A DNA stretch of 20,408 nucleotides from Clostridia bacterium. Lineage in GTDB: Bacteria; Bacillota; Clostridia; Oscillospirales; Acutalibacteraceae. Of this stretch, positions 1 to 8,069 are shown piece after piece (the stretch's first letter is position 1; the number at the start of each line of letters is the position of its first letter). The position numbers and the translations under genes are program-made. Where the stretch lies: assembly GCA_900771085.1 (NCBI GenBank), contig CAAGMR010000058.1, forward strand, positions 1-20,408, read 5' to 3'. A model generated the notes under the pieces. That model was not told the origin of the DNA. It saw only the letters and a list, made by a program, of their open reading frames with translations, and made no database searches.

Positions 1-2
1 TA

Positions 3-120
<118 letters not shown>

Positions 121-145
121 GGTCGTCCCTTGCGGAACATTTAGC

Positions 146-198
146 ATTATAGCAAAGCGATATACCCAATGCAAGTGTTTTTTTGAAAAATTTTTAAA
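146..198 (-). promoter_or_regulatory. Promoter of the 5S rRNA gene, with UP-like element
   Basis: On the minus strand there is a -35 TTGCAT (174-169), a 17-bp spacer and a perfect -10 TATAAT (151-146). Transcription would begin near 139, about 20 nt before the 5S gene. Directly upstream of the -35 lie A- and T-tracts (175-198, including AAAAATTTTT and a run of seven A) resembling the UP elements of strong rRNA promoters. Confidence 0.8.
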
Positions 199-335
199 TC
201 CTGTCTTTATGGCTTCCTGTTTGTGCATTTTTGCAAAAAATAAACACACAAAACGCAAAATCTTGTGTATTTTTAGCAAAACAAATAATAAATATTGAAT
301 TGTATCATAATTAGATTTTTCTTTCAATAAATATA

Positions 336-397
336 TTGAAATACGTTGCACAAATATACTATAATATTTTTGTAACAAATGTTAAACATACTATAAT
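336..397 (+). promoter_or_regulatory. Tandem sigma-A-type promoters for the PHP gene
   Basis: Two promoter-like pairs point toward the PHP gene. The first is TTGAAA (336-341), 18 bp, TATAAT (360-365). The second is TTGTAA (370-375), 16 bp, TATAAT (392-397). Both -10 boxes are perfect. The second would give a leader of about 50 nt. In A/T-rich DNA one of the pairs could be fortuitous. Confidence 0.6.
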
Positions 398-454
398 TAC
401 ATACAAACACGTTAAGTTTACATACATTAGTCTTATGTGGGGGTTTATTTTTTT

Positions 455-1351
455 ATGAAAGCAGATTTACATTGTCACACCAGACTGTCAGACGGCTCTC
501 TTGGCATTGAGGATATCATCCTTCTTGCAAGCAGAAGCGGCGTGGACACAATTGCAATTACAGACCACGACTGTCAGGCAGGTACAGTTCGCGGAAAGAT
601 CATTGGTAAGAGACACAATATCAATGTCATTCCGGGCGTAGAACTTTCCTCTTTCTGGTCAGATGAAAATAAGAATATCTCTATCCTCTGCTACCTCGCA
701 GACAACCCAAACCGCCTCGAAGGACTTTGCAGAAAGAATTCACTTGCACGACGCAAAGCAAGCCAGCTCATGATTGTTAAGGCCTGCAAGCGTTTCCCTA
801 TTTCATCTGAACTCGTACTTAAGTGCGCATCAGGTTCTACAAACATTTATAAGCAGCATATCATGCACGCTCTCATCGAGTGCGGCTACACAACAGAGAT
901 TTATGGCGACCTTTACCATGAACTCTTTGACCCGGACAGCCTCATTAACATCCTCGTTCAGCCTAAGTATCCTGAACCAAAGGAAGTTATAGATGCCATT
1001 CATGAAGCAGGCGGCGTAGCAATCCTTGCTCATCCCGGTTCAGATGACCTCATTCCTTACATTGATAAACTCGTAGAGTTTGGTCTCGATGGTGTAGAAG
1101 TCTGGACACCGGGCAACTCACCTGAGCAGGTTGCCGAGCTTCTCGACATCGCAAAGAAGAAAAAGCTTCTTAAGACCGGCGGCAGTGATTTCCGTGGTCT
1201 TTACAACATGGAACCGAATACTCTCGGTTCATACGAGACACCTGAAGAAAACTATAACGCTCTTGTAAGCTACCAGGCAAAACTCCGCAGAGCACGCAAA
1301 AAAGCAGATGCTCAGAAGGCTGCCGAGCTTACAGCAACAATAAACAACTGA
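455..1351 (+). CDS. PHP-domain metal-dependent phosphoesterase (RNase AM/YciV-like)
   Basis: A cytosolic metallo-phosphoesterase of the PHP family, 298 residues. The closest known group (RNase AM/TrpH/YciV) acts on 5' ends of short RNA or on nucleoside 3',5'-bisphosphates. That substrate is inference here. Visible motifs from Met at 455: HCH (residues 6-8), D13, TDHD (36-39), GVELSS (61-66, E63), LAHPG (191-195, H193) and GGSDFRG (242-248). The last motif normally ends DxH in this family. Here it is D245-F-R247, so one expected metal ligand is replaced by Arg. The ATG at 455 is preferred because the G-rich ribosome site (438-443) sits 11 nt before it. A GTG at 437 would overlap that site and add six residues. 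The next gene begins 13 bp downstream, so the two form an operon. Confidence 0.88.
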   Translation: MKADLHCHTRLSDGSLGIEDIILLASRSGVDTIAITDHDCQAGTVRGKIIGKRHNINVIPGVELSSFWSDENKNISILCYLADNPNRLEGLCRKNSLARRKASQLMIVKACKRFPISSELVLKCASGSTNIYKQHIMHALIECGYTTEIYGDLYHELFDPDSLINILVQPKYPEPKEVIDAIHEAGGVAILAHPGSDDLIPYIDKLVEFGLDGVEVWTPGNSPEQVAELLDIAKKKKLLKTGGSDFRGLYNMEPNTLGSYETPEENYNALVSYQAKLRRARKKADAQKAAELTATINN

Positions 1352-1364
1352 TTGGAGAACTAAA

Positions 1365-1925
1365 ATGGCTTTTCATGAAGATAGCGACATTAAGATTTTT
1401 AACTCATCAAAAGCTGATGAAACAGAGTCTGAAGTCCTTAACCTTGTTGAAAGCATGGACAACGATAGAAAAAACGGCAACTTCGCCAAGGCGAACAAAC
1501 TTGGTACAACTCTTGCCAGACTTGCCGTAGATGAGGAAACAAAGAAAGAGCTCGGTGCCTTCCTTTTTGAAGATCCGGACCTCTACTGCCAGGTTGGCGT
1601 GCTCCTTCTCTTCTCAACAGAAGCGGCTCTCAACTACTTCCTCCCATCAACTCAGCTTTCAACAATTGCAATCATGGCTCTTCACAATGCGCTCTGCGAT
1701 GTTGAAGACGCGTGGTACAAGGACGTACTCGAAAGCCCTGCTTATTCCTTCTATTACTTAAGCATTCGCAAGGGCACAGATAATGTTCCTCTTGCAATCG
1801 GCGAATCATTCGCTATGCTCTGCAAACACGAAGGCGAAGAGCAGTTTATAACAGCAGGTACAAACCTTTACCTCTCAGTACTTAAAGAAGTAGAGAAAGA
1901 TGTACAGACTGCAGACTTTCAGTAA
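1365..1925 (+). CDS. Hypothetical protein, no family recognised
   Basis: A 186-residue protein that I do not recognise. It starts at ATG 1365 with GGAG (1354-1357) 7 nt upstream and follows the PHP gene by 13 bp, so it is probably cotranscribed with it. The first 70 residues are rich in acidic and Lys residues, with helical-looking ExxNLVESM- and KANKLGTTLA-type stretches. The central part, about residues 70-115, is hydrophobic (VGVLLLFSTEAALNYF) but broken by polar residues, more like a buried helical core than a clear transmembrane segment. There is no signal peptide and no obvious catalytic motif. Its pairing with the PHP enzyme suggests a functional link but does not prove one. Codon use matches its neighbours and the frame is intact to a terminator, so it is very likely a real gene. 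Confidence 0.8.
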   Translation: MAFHEDSDIKIFNSSKADETESEVLNLVESMDNDRKNGNFAKANKLGTTLARLAVDEETKKELGAFLFEDPDLYCQVGVLLLFSTEAALNYFLPSTQLSTIAIMALHNALCDVEDAWYKDVLESPAYSFYYLSIRKGTDNVPLAIGESFAMLCKHEGEEQFITAGTNLYLSVLKEVEKDVQTADFQ

Positions 1926-1930
1926 TTAAA

Positions 1931-1972
1931 CAAAAATGCCCCGGCTCATTCTTTGAGCCGGGGCTGTTTTTA
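1931..1972. terminator. Bidirectional intrinsic terminator
   Basis: An 11-bp perfect stem (1938-1948 with 1954-1964, arm GCCCCGGCTCA) with a 5-nt loop. A T-tract follows on the plus strand, and an A-tract precedes it that becomes a T-tract on the minus strand. It can stop the PHP operon and the convergent membrane-protein gene. Confidence 0.9.
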
Positions 1973-3121
1973 TTTGTTCAGATATTTCTCTACAGGTATT
2001 TTGCGTTCATTAAGTCTGTTGTGGATAAATTCTCTGAAGAGGGCATATATTACAGAGCAAAGCGGAACGAAGATGAGCATTCCGGCAATGCCGAGAAGCT
2101 CGCCGCCGACTGTAATTGCGAAGAGAACCCAGATAGAGGGAAGACCAACTGAACTGCCAACTACGTGCGGATAAATGAGTTTTCCTTCAATCTGCTGGAG
2201 AAGAAGGAATACGAAAATAAAGATGAGTGCCTGCTTTGGGCTGACAATGAGAATAAGAAGCACGCTGATACCGCAACCGATGAATGCACCGAAGATAGGA
2301 ATAAGTGCTGTGATTGCGATAAGTACTGCAACGAGTAAAGCGTATGGCATACGGATAATGCTCATTGTAACGAAGAACATTAAGCCGAGAATGCAAGCTT
2401 CAAGAACCTGTCCTCTGATAAAGTGTGAAAAGGTCTCGTAAGAGAGATGTGCAACCTTCAGGATTTTTTTGTTTACATGTTCAGGGAAGAGAGCGTAAAT
2501 AATCTGCTTAACCTGAACGGCCAAAGCCTCTTTTCTGAAGAGAACATATATTGAGAATGTAAAACCAATGAGGAAAGTAGCTACTCCGGAAACAACAGAT
2601 GAAAGAACTCCTACTGTTGAACCTACGATATTGGAAGCCTTGCCCGAGAAGATTTCAACAATCTGCTTTACAAGGTTTTCATAGCTTAAGTCAAGCTTCT
2701 GAATGGTTGGTTTGAGCTGTGGGATTCTTGTAAGAATCATATTTTTGATATCTTCGAGACTGCCCATATGCTGGAAGTCTACGGCAACAAGCTTTGCCGT
2801 CTCAACAATCTTCGGAATGATAACAAAGAGAGCTGCTGCGATAACTGCAGCGATGAGAATGAGTGTAATCAGATAAGAAATTGCTCTCTTACCCTTCATC
2901 TTCTTATCCTTGAAAAGAAGATACTCGATTCTGCTCATTGGAACATTGAAAATAAAGGCAATACAGGCGCCTAATATAAATGGAAAGACAATGTTAATTA
3001 ATCGTACAAGTAAAACCAGAACTGTTCCAAATTTCTGGATGAAAACGAACATAAGTATAACTGCAAAACTAAGAAGAAGGATTTTCTTCATGTTGCTCTT
3101 GTTTAAAAAATCGTTACTCAT
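1970..3121 (-). CDS. AI-2E family transporter-like membrane protein
   Basis: A 383-residue polytopic membrane protein of the AI-2E/PerM (YdbI, YtvI) family. Members have been linked to autoinducer-2 export or to ion/proton antiport. The substrate cannot be told from sequence. Hydrophobic segments: two near the N-terminus (about residues 14-30 and 34-60), one near 80-105, then after a long amphipathic region a further set from about 185 to 365. These include the dense C-terminal half with LLVAVLIAITALIPIFGAFIGC, and the LQQIEGKLIYPHVVG motif typical of the family. The start at 3121 is chosen because GGAGG (3127-3131) lies 5 nt upstream. The frame is open further to 3184 but lacks a ribosome site there. 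It is convergent with the PHP operon and divergent from dCMP deaminase. Confidence 0.88.
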   Translation of the reverse strand: MSNDFLNKSNMKKILLLSFAVILMFVFIQKFGTVLVLLVRLINIVFPFILGACIAFIFNVPMSRIEYLLFKDKKMKGKRAISYLITLILIAAVIAAALFVIIPKIVETAKLVAVDFQHMGSLEDIKNMILTRIPQLKPTIQKLDLSYENLVKQIVEIFSGKASNIVGSTVGVLSSVVSGVATFLIGFTFSIYVLFRKEALAVQVKQIIYALFPEHVNKKILKVAHLSYETFSHFIRGQVLEACILGLMFFVTMSIIRMPYALLVAVLIAITALIPIFGAFIGCGISVLLILIVSPKQALIFIFVFLLLQQIEGKLIYPHVVGSSVGLPSIWVLFAITVGGELLGIAGMLIFVPLCSVIYALFREFIHNRLNERKIPVEKYLNK

Positions 3122-3151
3122 GTTTACCTCCTTATACTTTCGTTCACATAG

Positions 3152-3181
3152 AGTATACACTATTGTTTGACTTATTGAAAA
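3152..3181 (-). promoter_or_regulatory. Possible promoter of the AI-2E family gene
   Basis: On the minus strand, TATACT (3157-3152) lies 18 bp downstream of TTTTCA (3181-3176). The -35 is weak (4 of 6) and overlaps the -35 of the opposing deaminase promoter. Confidence 0.4.
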
Positions 3182-3203
3182 CAATTGACCTTTTTGTTAT
3201 TAT
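3175..3203 (+). promoter_or_regulatory. Promoter of the dCMP deaminase gene
   Basis: TTGAAA (3175-3180), 17-bp spacer, TATTAT (3198-3203). This would give a leader of about 25 nt before the gene, which has an AAAGGGTGAT ribosome site at 3221-3230. Confidence 0.6.
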
Positions 3204-3233
3204 TTGTAACAGATAAAACGAAAGGGTGATAGT

Positions 3234-3731
3234 ATGGCAAAGAGAAGCGATTACATCTCCTGGGATGAGTATTTCATGGGTGTGGCTATCCTTGCATCTA
3301 TGAGAAGTAAAGACCCAAACACACAGGTTGGCGCTTGCATAGTATCAGAAAACAACAAAATCTTATCCGTAGGTTACAACGGTTTTCCAATAGGCTGCGA
3401 TGACGATGAGTTCCCATGGGAACGTGAAGGTGAAACTCTCGACACCAAATATGCCTTTGTCTGCCACGCAGAACTCAATGCCATCTTAAATGCCAGAGGT
3501 GCAGACCTCACCGGCAGTAAGATCTACGTTGCCCTCTTCCCTTGCAATGAATGTGCAAAAGCTATCATCCAGAGCGGCATCAAAGAAGTAATCTACATCT
3601 CCGATAAGTATGACGGAACTGAAAACAATGTAGCTTCCAAAAAAATGCTTACCGCCGCAGGCGTTAAGTTCACAAAACTCGACGGTCTCCGTGACAATCT
3701 CGTTATTAACTTCAGTGAAGAAGACATCTGA
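3234..3731 (+). CDS. dCMP deaminase (ComEB-like)
   Basis: A 165-residue zinc-dependent deoxycytidylate deaminase that converts dCMP to dUMP, feeding thymidylate synthesis in the cytosol. The zinc and catalytic motifs are intact: HAE at residues 78-80 (H78 ligand, E80 proton shuttle) and PCNEC at 103-107 (C104 and C107 ligands). The N-terminal SWDEYFMGVA and DPNTQVGACIV segments are typical of the dCMP deaminase/ComE operon protein 2 family. Length is normal. The start at 3234 is supported by AAAGGGTGAT a few bases upstream. It stands alone: its own promoter faces away from the AI-2E gene, and it ends at a shared terminator before the convergent LCP gene. The family could also include Cyd/Rib deaminases, but the motif spacing and SYNGFP-like segment (VGYNGFPIGCDD) favour dCMP. 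Confidence 0.93.
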   Translation: MAKRSDYISWDEYFMGVAILASMRSKDPNTQVGACIVSENNKILSVGYNGFPIGCDDDEFPWEREGETLDTKYAFVCHAELNAILNARGADLTGSKIYVALFPCNECAKAIIQSGIKEVIYISDKYDGTENNVASKKMLTAAGVKFTKLDGLRDNLVINFSEEDI

Positions 3732-3748
3732 TACCTTATTATTAATAG

Positions 3749-3780
3749 AAAAGAGGCAAACCTTTCGGTTTGCCTCTTTT
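3749..3780. terminator. Bidirectional intrinsic terminator
   Basis: A 10-bp stem GAGGCAAACC (3753-3762) with its complement (3767-3776) and a TTTC loop, extended by AAAA on the left and TTTT on the right. It serves dCMP deaminase on plus and the gyrA-LCP operon end on minus. Confidence 0.9.
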
Positions 3781-3784
3781 ATTT

Positions 3785-5473
3785 TTATGCGTTGAACCAC
3801 CAGAATCCACCGCCACCGCCTTGTGTTGTGTCCGGCTGTGGTTGTGGCTGTGCCTGAGTTGTGGATGTCATTCCCGGATTAGGATTGAACGGGAAGAAAC
3901 CGCCACCTTCTGTTGTTGACTGATCGTCATAGTAACCTGTGGTTCCCTGAGTCTGATACTCACCACCGTTGTACTGGGTGGTATAAACTCTTGAATAGTT
4001 ACTGTTGCTTGGATTTGTTTTAACAGTTTTACCGCTTGAGAAATCAAGTGCCGATACTCTATCATCTGAAAGCTTGATGTTGGACTGACCATAGAGCATC
4101 ATCTGAAGTTCATATGCCGCTCCTTCATAGTCGCAGATCCAGATCCATGCTTTACCGGCATAGCCTTCCTCACAATACTGCTGAGATGGCATGCTTGTCT
4201 GAGTCATAGGGTACTTAAGCCAGCCCTGTGTAACTGCATCTTTCGCAAATGAAAGAATTTCTGTGTTTCTCATTGATGTCTTTACGTTCGGAAGAACGGT
4301 ATTAATAACATCGTTGATCTGAGAAACAGAAGCGGACTTGAATTGCTTCATGAGCGCGGTAATTACTCTTCTCTGGCGCTCGGTTCTCATAATATCCGAG
4401 TCGAGCTTTCTGATTCGGCAGAACATGAGGGCATGTTCGCCATCCATATGCATCTTTCCTGACTTGAACTGAATCTTTTTACCTGTTCTTGACCACTTTT
4501 TCCATGTCCTGTTGAGGTAATTTGCTTCTTTGTCAGTTACCTGTACATCTACACCGCCAAGGGAGTCGATGATTGCAGGGAATGTATCGTAACCTACAAG
4601 AGCATAGTCATCTATGCGGATCTTGTAGTCGTTCTGGATGGTATCGATAACCATTTTTGTACCGCCGTAATAATATGCGGCATTGAGCTTGGCATAGTAG
4701 CCGTTGCCCTTTCTGTCTTCCATGTAGGTATAACTGTCGCGGTAGAAAGATACCATTGAAATCTCTTCTGTTCTTCTGTTTACAGAAAGAAGAATCATGG
4801 AGTCTGAAAGTTTACTGTCACTGTCTATACCAATGAGAAGTATGTTCTTAACATACTTACTGTGCATGAGGTCGCCCTTGTTGGTAGCCCAGCTTTTCAT
4901 GAGAGCTTTTAAGGACGCGGCATCTGTAATGCTGTCGATATCACTAGCATCGATATCATTTTCCATGCTTTCACTACCATTGTAATCATCAACATTTCGG
5001 CCGATAAGGTTAAGCTTTACGGCAACAAATGAACCGATACCAATGATAAGTGCAAGGACAACAGCAATGATAGAAATAGCAATTTTCTTGCCCTTTTTAC
5101 CTTTTTCAGGCTTTTCCTCTTCCGGTTTTTCGACAGTCTCAATAAGAGGTGCCTCATCAGCCTCAGGCTGATGTTCCCGCTCGGAATCAGGCTCTAATTC
5201 AGGCTCAGCCGGTGCTTCAACTACCGGCTCTTCCTGTGGCTGAACCTCAGGTTCAGCCGGAATTTCCGGTTTTGCAACAGGCTCATGAGCAGGTCTGCCG
5301 CCTGCTCTTACAGCCTCAAATTTTTCTATTGCTTCATCTATTTCATCTTTTTCGACTACTTCTGAGGATATATTCTCCGGGTGAAAACTTGAAGACGGTA
5401 ACGGCTTCAAAGTAACACCGTGAGGAACATCGCCAATACCCTCAGTTACTTCTTTTTCCGGATTCTCGTACAT
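3785..5473 (-). CDS. LytR-CpsA-Psr (LCP) family glycopolymer transferase
   Basis: A 562-residue membrane-anchored protein. LCP proteins attach teichoic acid or capsule-type polymers from lipid carriers to peptidoglycan outside the cell. Layout: a long acidic, Pro/Glu-rich cytoplasmic N-terminus (1-125), one transmembrane helix (about 130-153, after KGKKGKK), then the extracellular LCP domain (about 208-390). That domain shows ILLIGIDSD, SFYRDS (R245), KLNAAYYYGG and a RIRKLDSDIMRTERQ motif (353-367) carrying the conserved Arg and Asp residues. After it come a region with two Cys (C434, C447) and a Gly/Gln/Thr/Pro-rich tail ending in a Gly run and FWWFNA. The start is supported by GGAG 7 nt upstream. 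It begins 16 bp after gyrA with no promoter between, so it is probably the last gene of the replication operon. Confidence 0.9.
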   Translation of the reverse strand: MYENPEKEVTEGIGDVPHGVTLKPLPSSSFHPENISSEVVEKDEIDEAIEKFEAVRAGGRPAHEPVAKPEIPAEPEVQPQEEPVVEAPAEPELEPDSEREHQPEADEAPLIETVEKPEEEKPEKGKKGKKIAISIIAVVLALIIGIGSFVAVKLNLIGRNVDDYNGSESMENDIDASDIDSITDAASLKALMKSWATNKGDLMHSKYVKNILLIGIDSDSKLSDSMILLSVNRRTEEISMVSFYRDSYTYMEDRKGNGYYAKLNAAYYYGGTKMVIDTIQNDYKIRIDDYALVGYDTFPAIIDSLGGVDVQVTDKEANYLNRTWKKWSRTGKKIQFKSGKMHMDGEHALMFCRIRKLDSDIMRTERQRRVITALMKQFKSASVSQINDVINTVLPNVKTSMRNTEILSFAKDAVTQGWLKYPMTQTSMPSQQYCEEGYAGKAWIWICDYEGAAYELQMMLYGQSNIKLSDDRVSALDFSSGKTVKTNPSNSNYSRVYTTQYNGGEYQTQGTTGYYDDQSTTEGGGFFPFNPNPGMTSTTQAQPQPQPDTTQGGGGGFWWFNA

Positions 5474-5489
5474 CTTAAACTCCTGTTAA

Positions 5490-8051
5490 TTATTCTTCTG
5501 TCGGTGCAGCAGTTTCTTCTGCAGATGCTGAGTTTTCAGTGCTTTCTGCAATTTCCGGTTCTTCTGTTTCATCTTCGTGAGTAGCTGTAGCGAGTGTGAT
5601 GAGCTTGTCATCGCCGGTAATTCTCATTACCTTAACACCCTTTGCAGGTCTGCTTACAAGGTTGATATCTTCAACTCTGATTCGGATGATGATACCTGAA
5701 GATGAAATCATAATAAGGTCATCTTCATCGTTTACGACTCTGATTGCAGCAACGTCGCCATACTTGTCAACGCGGTAGTTGAGAAGGCCTGAACCGCCTC
5801 TCTTCTGTACCTTGTAGTCCTCGCCCTTTGATCTTCTGCCGTAACCGGTTTCGGAAACGGTGAGAACGGTTGATTCGTCGGTAATAATATCGAAGCCTAC
5901 AACTTCATCGTTTGCTTTCTTAAATGTAATAGCCTTAACACCACGGGACGCACGGCCGAGAGAACGTCCGTCTGTCTCCTTGAAGCGGATGGACATACCG
6001 TATTTTGTTGCAACGATAAGTTCATCGTCACCGCTGGTCTGCTTAACCCATGCAAGTTCGTCGCCCTCATCAAGGTTAATTGCGATGATACCGCTCTTTC
6101 TGATGTTCTTGAAGTCGCCAAGTGCAGTTCTCTTAATGATACCGCCCTTTGTAACCATGGTGATAAATGTATCACTTTCAATGTCTTCAATGCGGATCAT
6201 GGATGTAACTTTTTCATCCGGCATAAGCTGGAGAACGTTAACTACATTCATACCCTTGCTTGTACGGCTTCCTTCCGGAACCTCGTACGCCTTCAGTCTG
6301 TATGCACGGCCGAAGTTTGTGAAGAACATAAGGTAATCGTGGCTTGAGCATGTGAACATGGTTTCGGTAATATCCTCTTCCTTCTGAGTCATACCTGCGA
6401 TACCACGTCCGCCACGACGCTGAATCTTGTAAGCGTCAGTAGCCTGACGTTTAATGTAACCCATCTTTGTAAGTGTGATAACTGATTCTTCCTCAGGGAT
6501 GAGGTCTTCGATATCAACTTCACCGCTTACGTTGCAGATTTCTGTGCGGCGCTCGTCGCCGAACTTGTCGCCGATAGCTCTTGCTTCGTCCTTTACAATC
6601 TGCATGATTTTTGTTTCGTCAGCAAGGATTGATTCGTATTCGGCAATCTTTGCATGGAGTTCATCGAGTTCCTGAGTAATCTTGAGAATTTCAAGACCAG
6701 CCAGCTGACCAAGACGGAATGCAACGATTGCTGCTGCCTGTGGTTCGTCGAAATCGAATTTCTCCATGATTGCGGCCTTGGCTTCAGCCTGGCCGCCCTT
6801 ACATGAGCGGATTGTTGCAATGATATCGTCAACGATATCGATTGCTCTTGCGAGACCTTCAAGAATATGAGCGCGGTCGCGAGCTTTCTTGAGGTCAAAC
6901 TCTGTACGTCTGCGAATTACACTGCACTGGAATCTGATGTATTCCTGAAGAATTTCCTTGAGGGTCATAATCTTCGGAACACCGTCAACAATGGCAAGGT
7001 TGATTACGCCAAAGGTTGACTGAAGTTCAGTGTACTGGAACAGGTGGTTAAGAACTACCTGTGGATTTGCATCTCTCTTAAGGTCGATTGAGATATACAT
7101 GCCGTGCATTGAGGAGTAGTCGTTAACATCTGCGATGCCTTCAATCTTCTTCTCTTTTACAAGGTCAGCGATTCTCTCAATGAGTCGGGATTTGTTTACG
7201 TTATAAGGAATTTCGGTTACTTTGATTTCAAAGCGGCCGTTGTTCTTTTCAACGATTTCTGTTCTGGCACGAACTGTGATCTTGCCGCGTCCGGTGCCAT
7301 AAGCGGCACGGATGCCGGAACGTCCCATAATGATACCTGCTGTCGGGAAGTCAGGACCCGGGATATGTTCCATAAGTTCAGGAAGTTCAATGTCAGGATT
7401 GTCGATAACGGCACACATGCCGTCGATAACCTCGCCCATGTTGTGAGGAGGAATATTTGTAGCCATACCTACGGCAATACCCATTGATCCGTTAACAAGG
7501 ATGTTAGGGAAACGTGATGGAAGAACTGTTGGTTCCTTCAGACGGTCGTCGTAGTTAGACTGGAAATCTACAGTATCCTTATCGATGTCAGAAAGCATCT
7601 TTAAGGTGATTTTGCTCATTCGAGACTCTGTATAACGGTAAGCAGCAGGCGGGTCGCCGTCGATGGAACCGAAGTTACCGTGACCGTCTACGAGAGTGTA
7701 ACGCATGGAGAAGTCCTGAGCGAGACGAACCATTGCGTCATATACGGATGCGTCACCATGTGGATGGTAACGACCAAGTACGGAACCTACTGTGTCGGCA
7801 CATTTTCTGTATGCCTTTTCAGGAGAGAGTCCGTTTTCATGCATTGTATAAAGAATTCTTCTGTGAACCGGTTTAAGACCGTCGCGAACATCAGGAAGTG
7901 CACGCTGAACGATAACGGACATTGAGTAGTCCAGGAAGGAGTTTCTCATCTCGTTGTTAAGGTCAACATCAAGAATTCGCTGTGTTTCCAAATTCTGTCT
8001 GAACTCGGCTTCTTTAGCCTTCTGCTGTTCAGAACTGATCTTTTTAGCCAT
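5490..8051 (-). CDS. gyrA: DNA gyrase subunit A
   Basis: An 853-residue subunit A of gyrase, the type II topoisomerase that introduces negative supercoils with GyrB. The breakage-reunion domain runs to about residue 500. The catalytic tyrosine is Y140 in the RYTE motif. The GyrA box QRRGGRG (544-550), which marks gyrase rather than topoisomerase IV, starts the DNA-wrapping C-terminal beta-pinwheel. An acidic Glu/Thr-rich tail ends the protein. In the quinolone-determining region the E. coli S83 position is Ala (A101) and D87 is Asp (D105). The start at 8051 follows AAAGGAGG by 8-10 nt. It lies 18 bp after gyrB and 16 bp before the LCP gene. Confidence 0.98.
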   Translation of the reverse strand: MAKKISSEQQKAKEAEFRQNLETQRILDVDLNNEMRNSFLDYSMSVIVQRALPDVRDGLKPVHRRILYTMHENGLSPEKAYRKCADTVGSVLGRYHPHGDASVYDAMVRLAQDFSMRYTLVDGHGNFGSIDGDPPAAYRYTESRMSKITLKMLSDIDKDTVDFQSNYDDRLKEPTVLPSRFPNILVNGSMGIAVGMATNIPPHNMGEVIDGMCAVIDNPDIELPELMEHIPGPDFPTAGIIMGRSGIRAAYGTGRGKITVRARTEIVEKNNGRFEIKVTEIPYNVNKSRLIERIADLVKEKKIEGIADVNDYSSMHGMYISIDLKRDANPQVVLNHLFQYTELQSTFGVINLAIVDGVPKIMTLKEILQEYIRFQCSVIRRRTEFDLKKARDRAHILEGLARAIDIVDDIIATIRSCKGGQAEAKAAIMEKFDFDEPQAAAIVAFRLGQLAGLEILKITQELDELHAKIAEYESILADETKIMQIVKDEARAIGDKFGDERRTEICNVSGEVDIEDLIPEEESVITLTKMGYIKRQATDAYKIQRRGGRGIAGMTQKEEDITETMFTCSSHDYLMFFTNFGRAYRLKAYEVPEGSRTSKGMNVVNVLQLMPDEKVTSMIRIEDIESDTFITMVTKGGIIKRTALGDFKNIRKSGIIAINLDEGDELAWVKQTSGDDELIVATKYGMSIRFKETDGRSLGRASRGVKAITFKKANDEVVGFDIITDESTVLTVSETGYGRRSKGEDYKVQKRGGSGLLNYRVDKYGDVAAIRVVNDEDDLIMISSSGIIIRIRVEDINLVSRPAKGVKVMRITGDDKLITLATATHEDETEEPEIAESTENSASAEETAAPTEE

Positions 8052-8069
8052 TAGAATCTCCTCCTTTCA

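Larger units (their letters stand above)
121..454. other. Intergenic region between 5S rRNA and the PHP gene
   Basis: This 334-bp A/T-rich stretch contains no credible gene. It holds the leftward 5S promoter and two tandem rightward promoters for the PHP gene. The two small open frames here (92-298 plus, 106-378 minus) overlap the rRNA gene and resemble no protein family. Confidence 0.7.

Noticed and set aside
211..275. Imperfect inverted repeat (ACACAA ... TTGTGT) between 5S and the PHP gene as a terminator
   Set aside because: The arms are short, A/T-rich and poorly aligned, and no T-run follows in a sensible place. It could not be told from chance in this A/T-rich DNA.
3486..3800. 104-residue minus-strand open frame opposite dCMP deaminase
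   Set aside because: It lies antisense to a well-supported enzyme and crosses the terminator.
5860..6336. 158-residue plus-strand open frame opposite gyrA
   Set aside because: It is antisense to the conserved gyrA C-terminal domain. Ser/Thr/Leu-rich composition is typical of such shadows.
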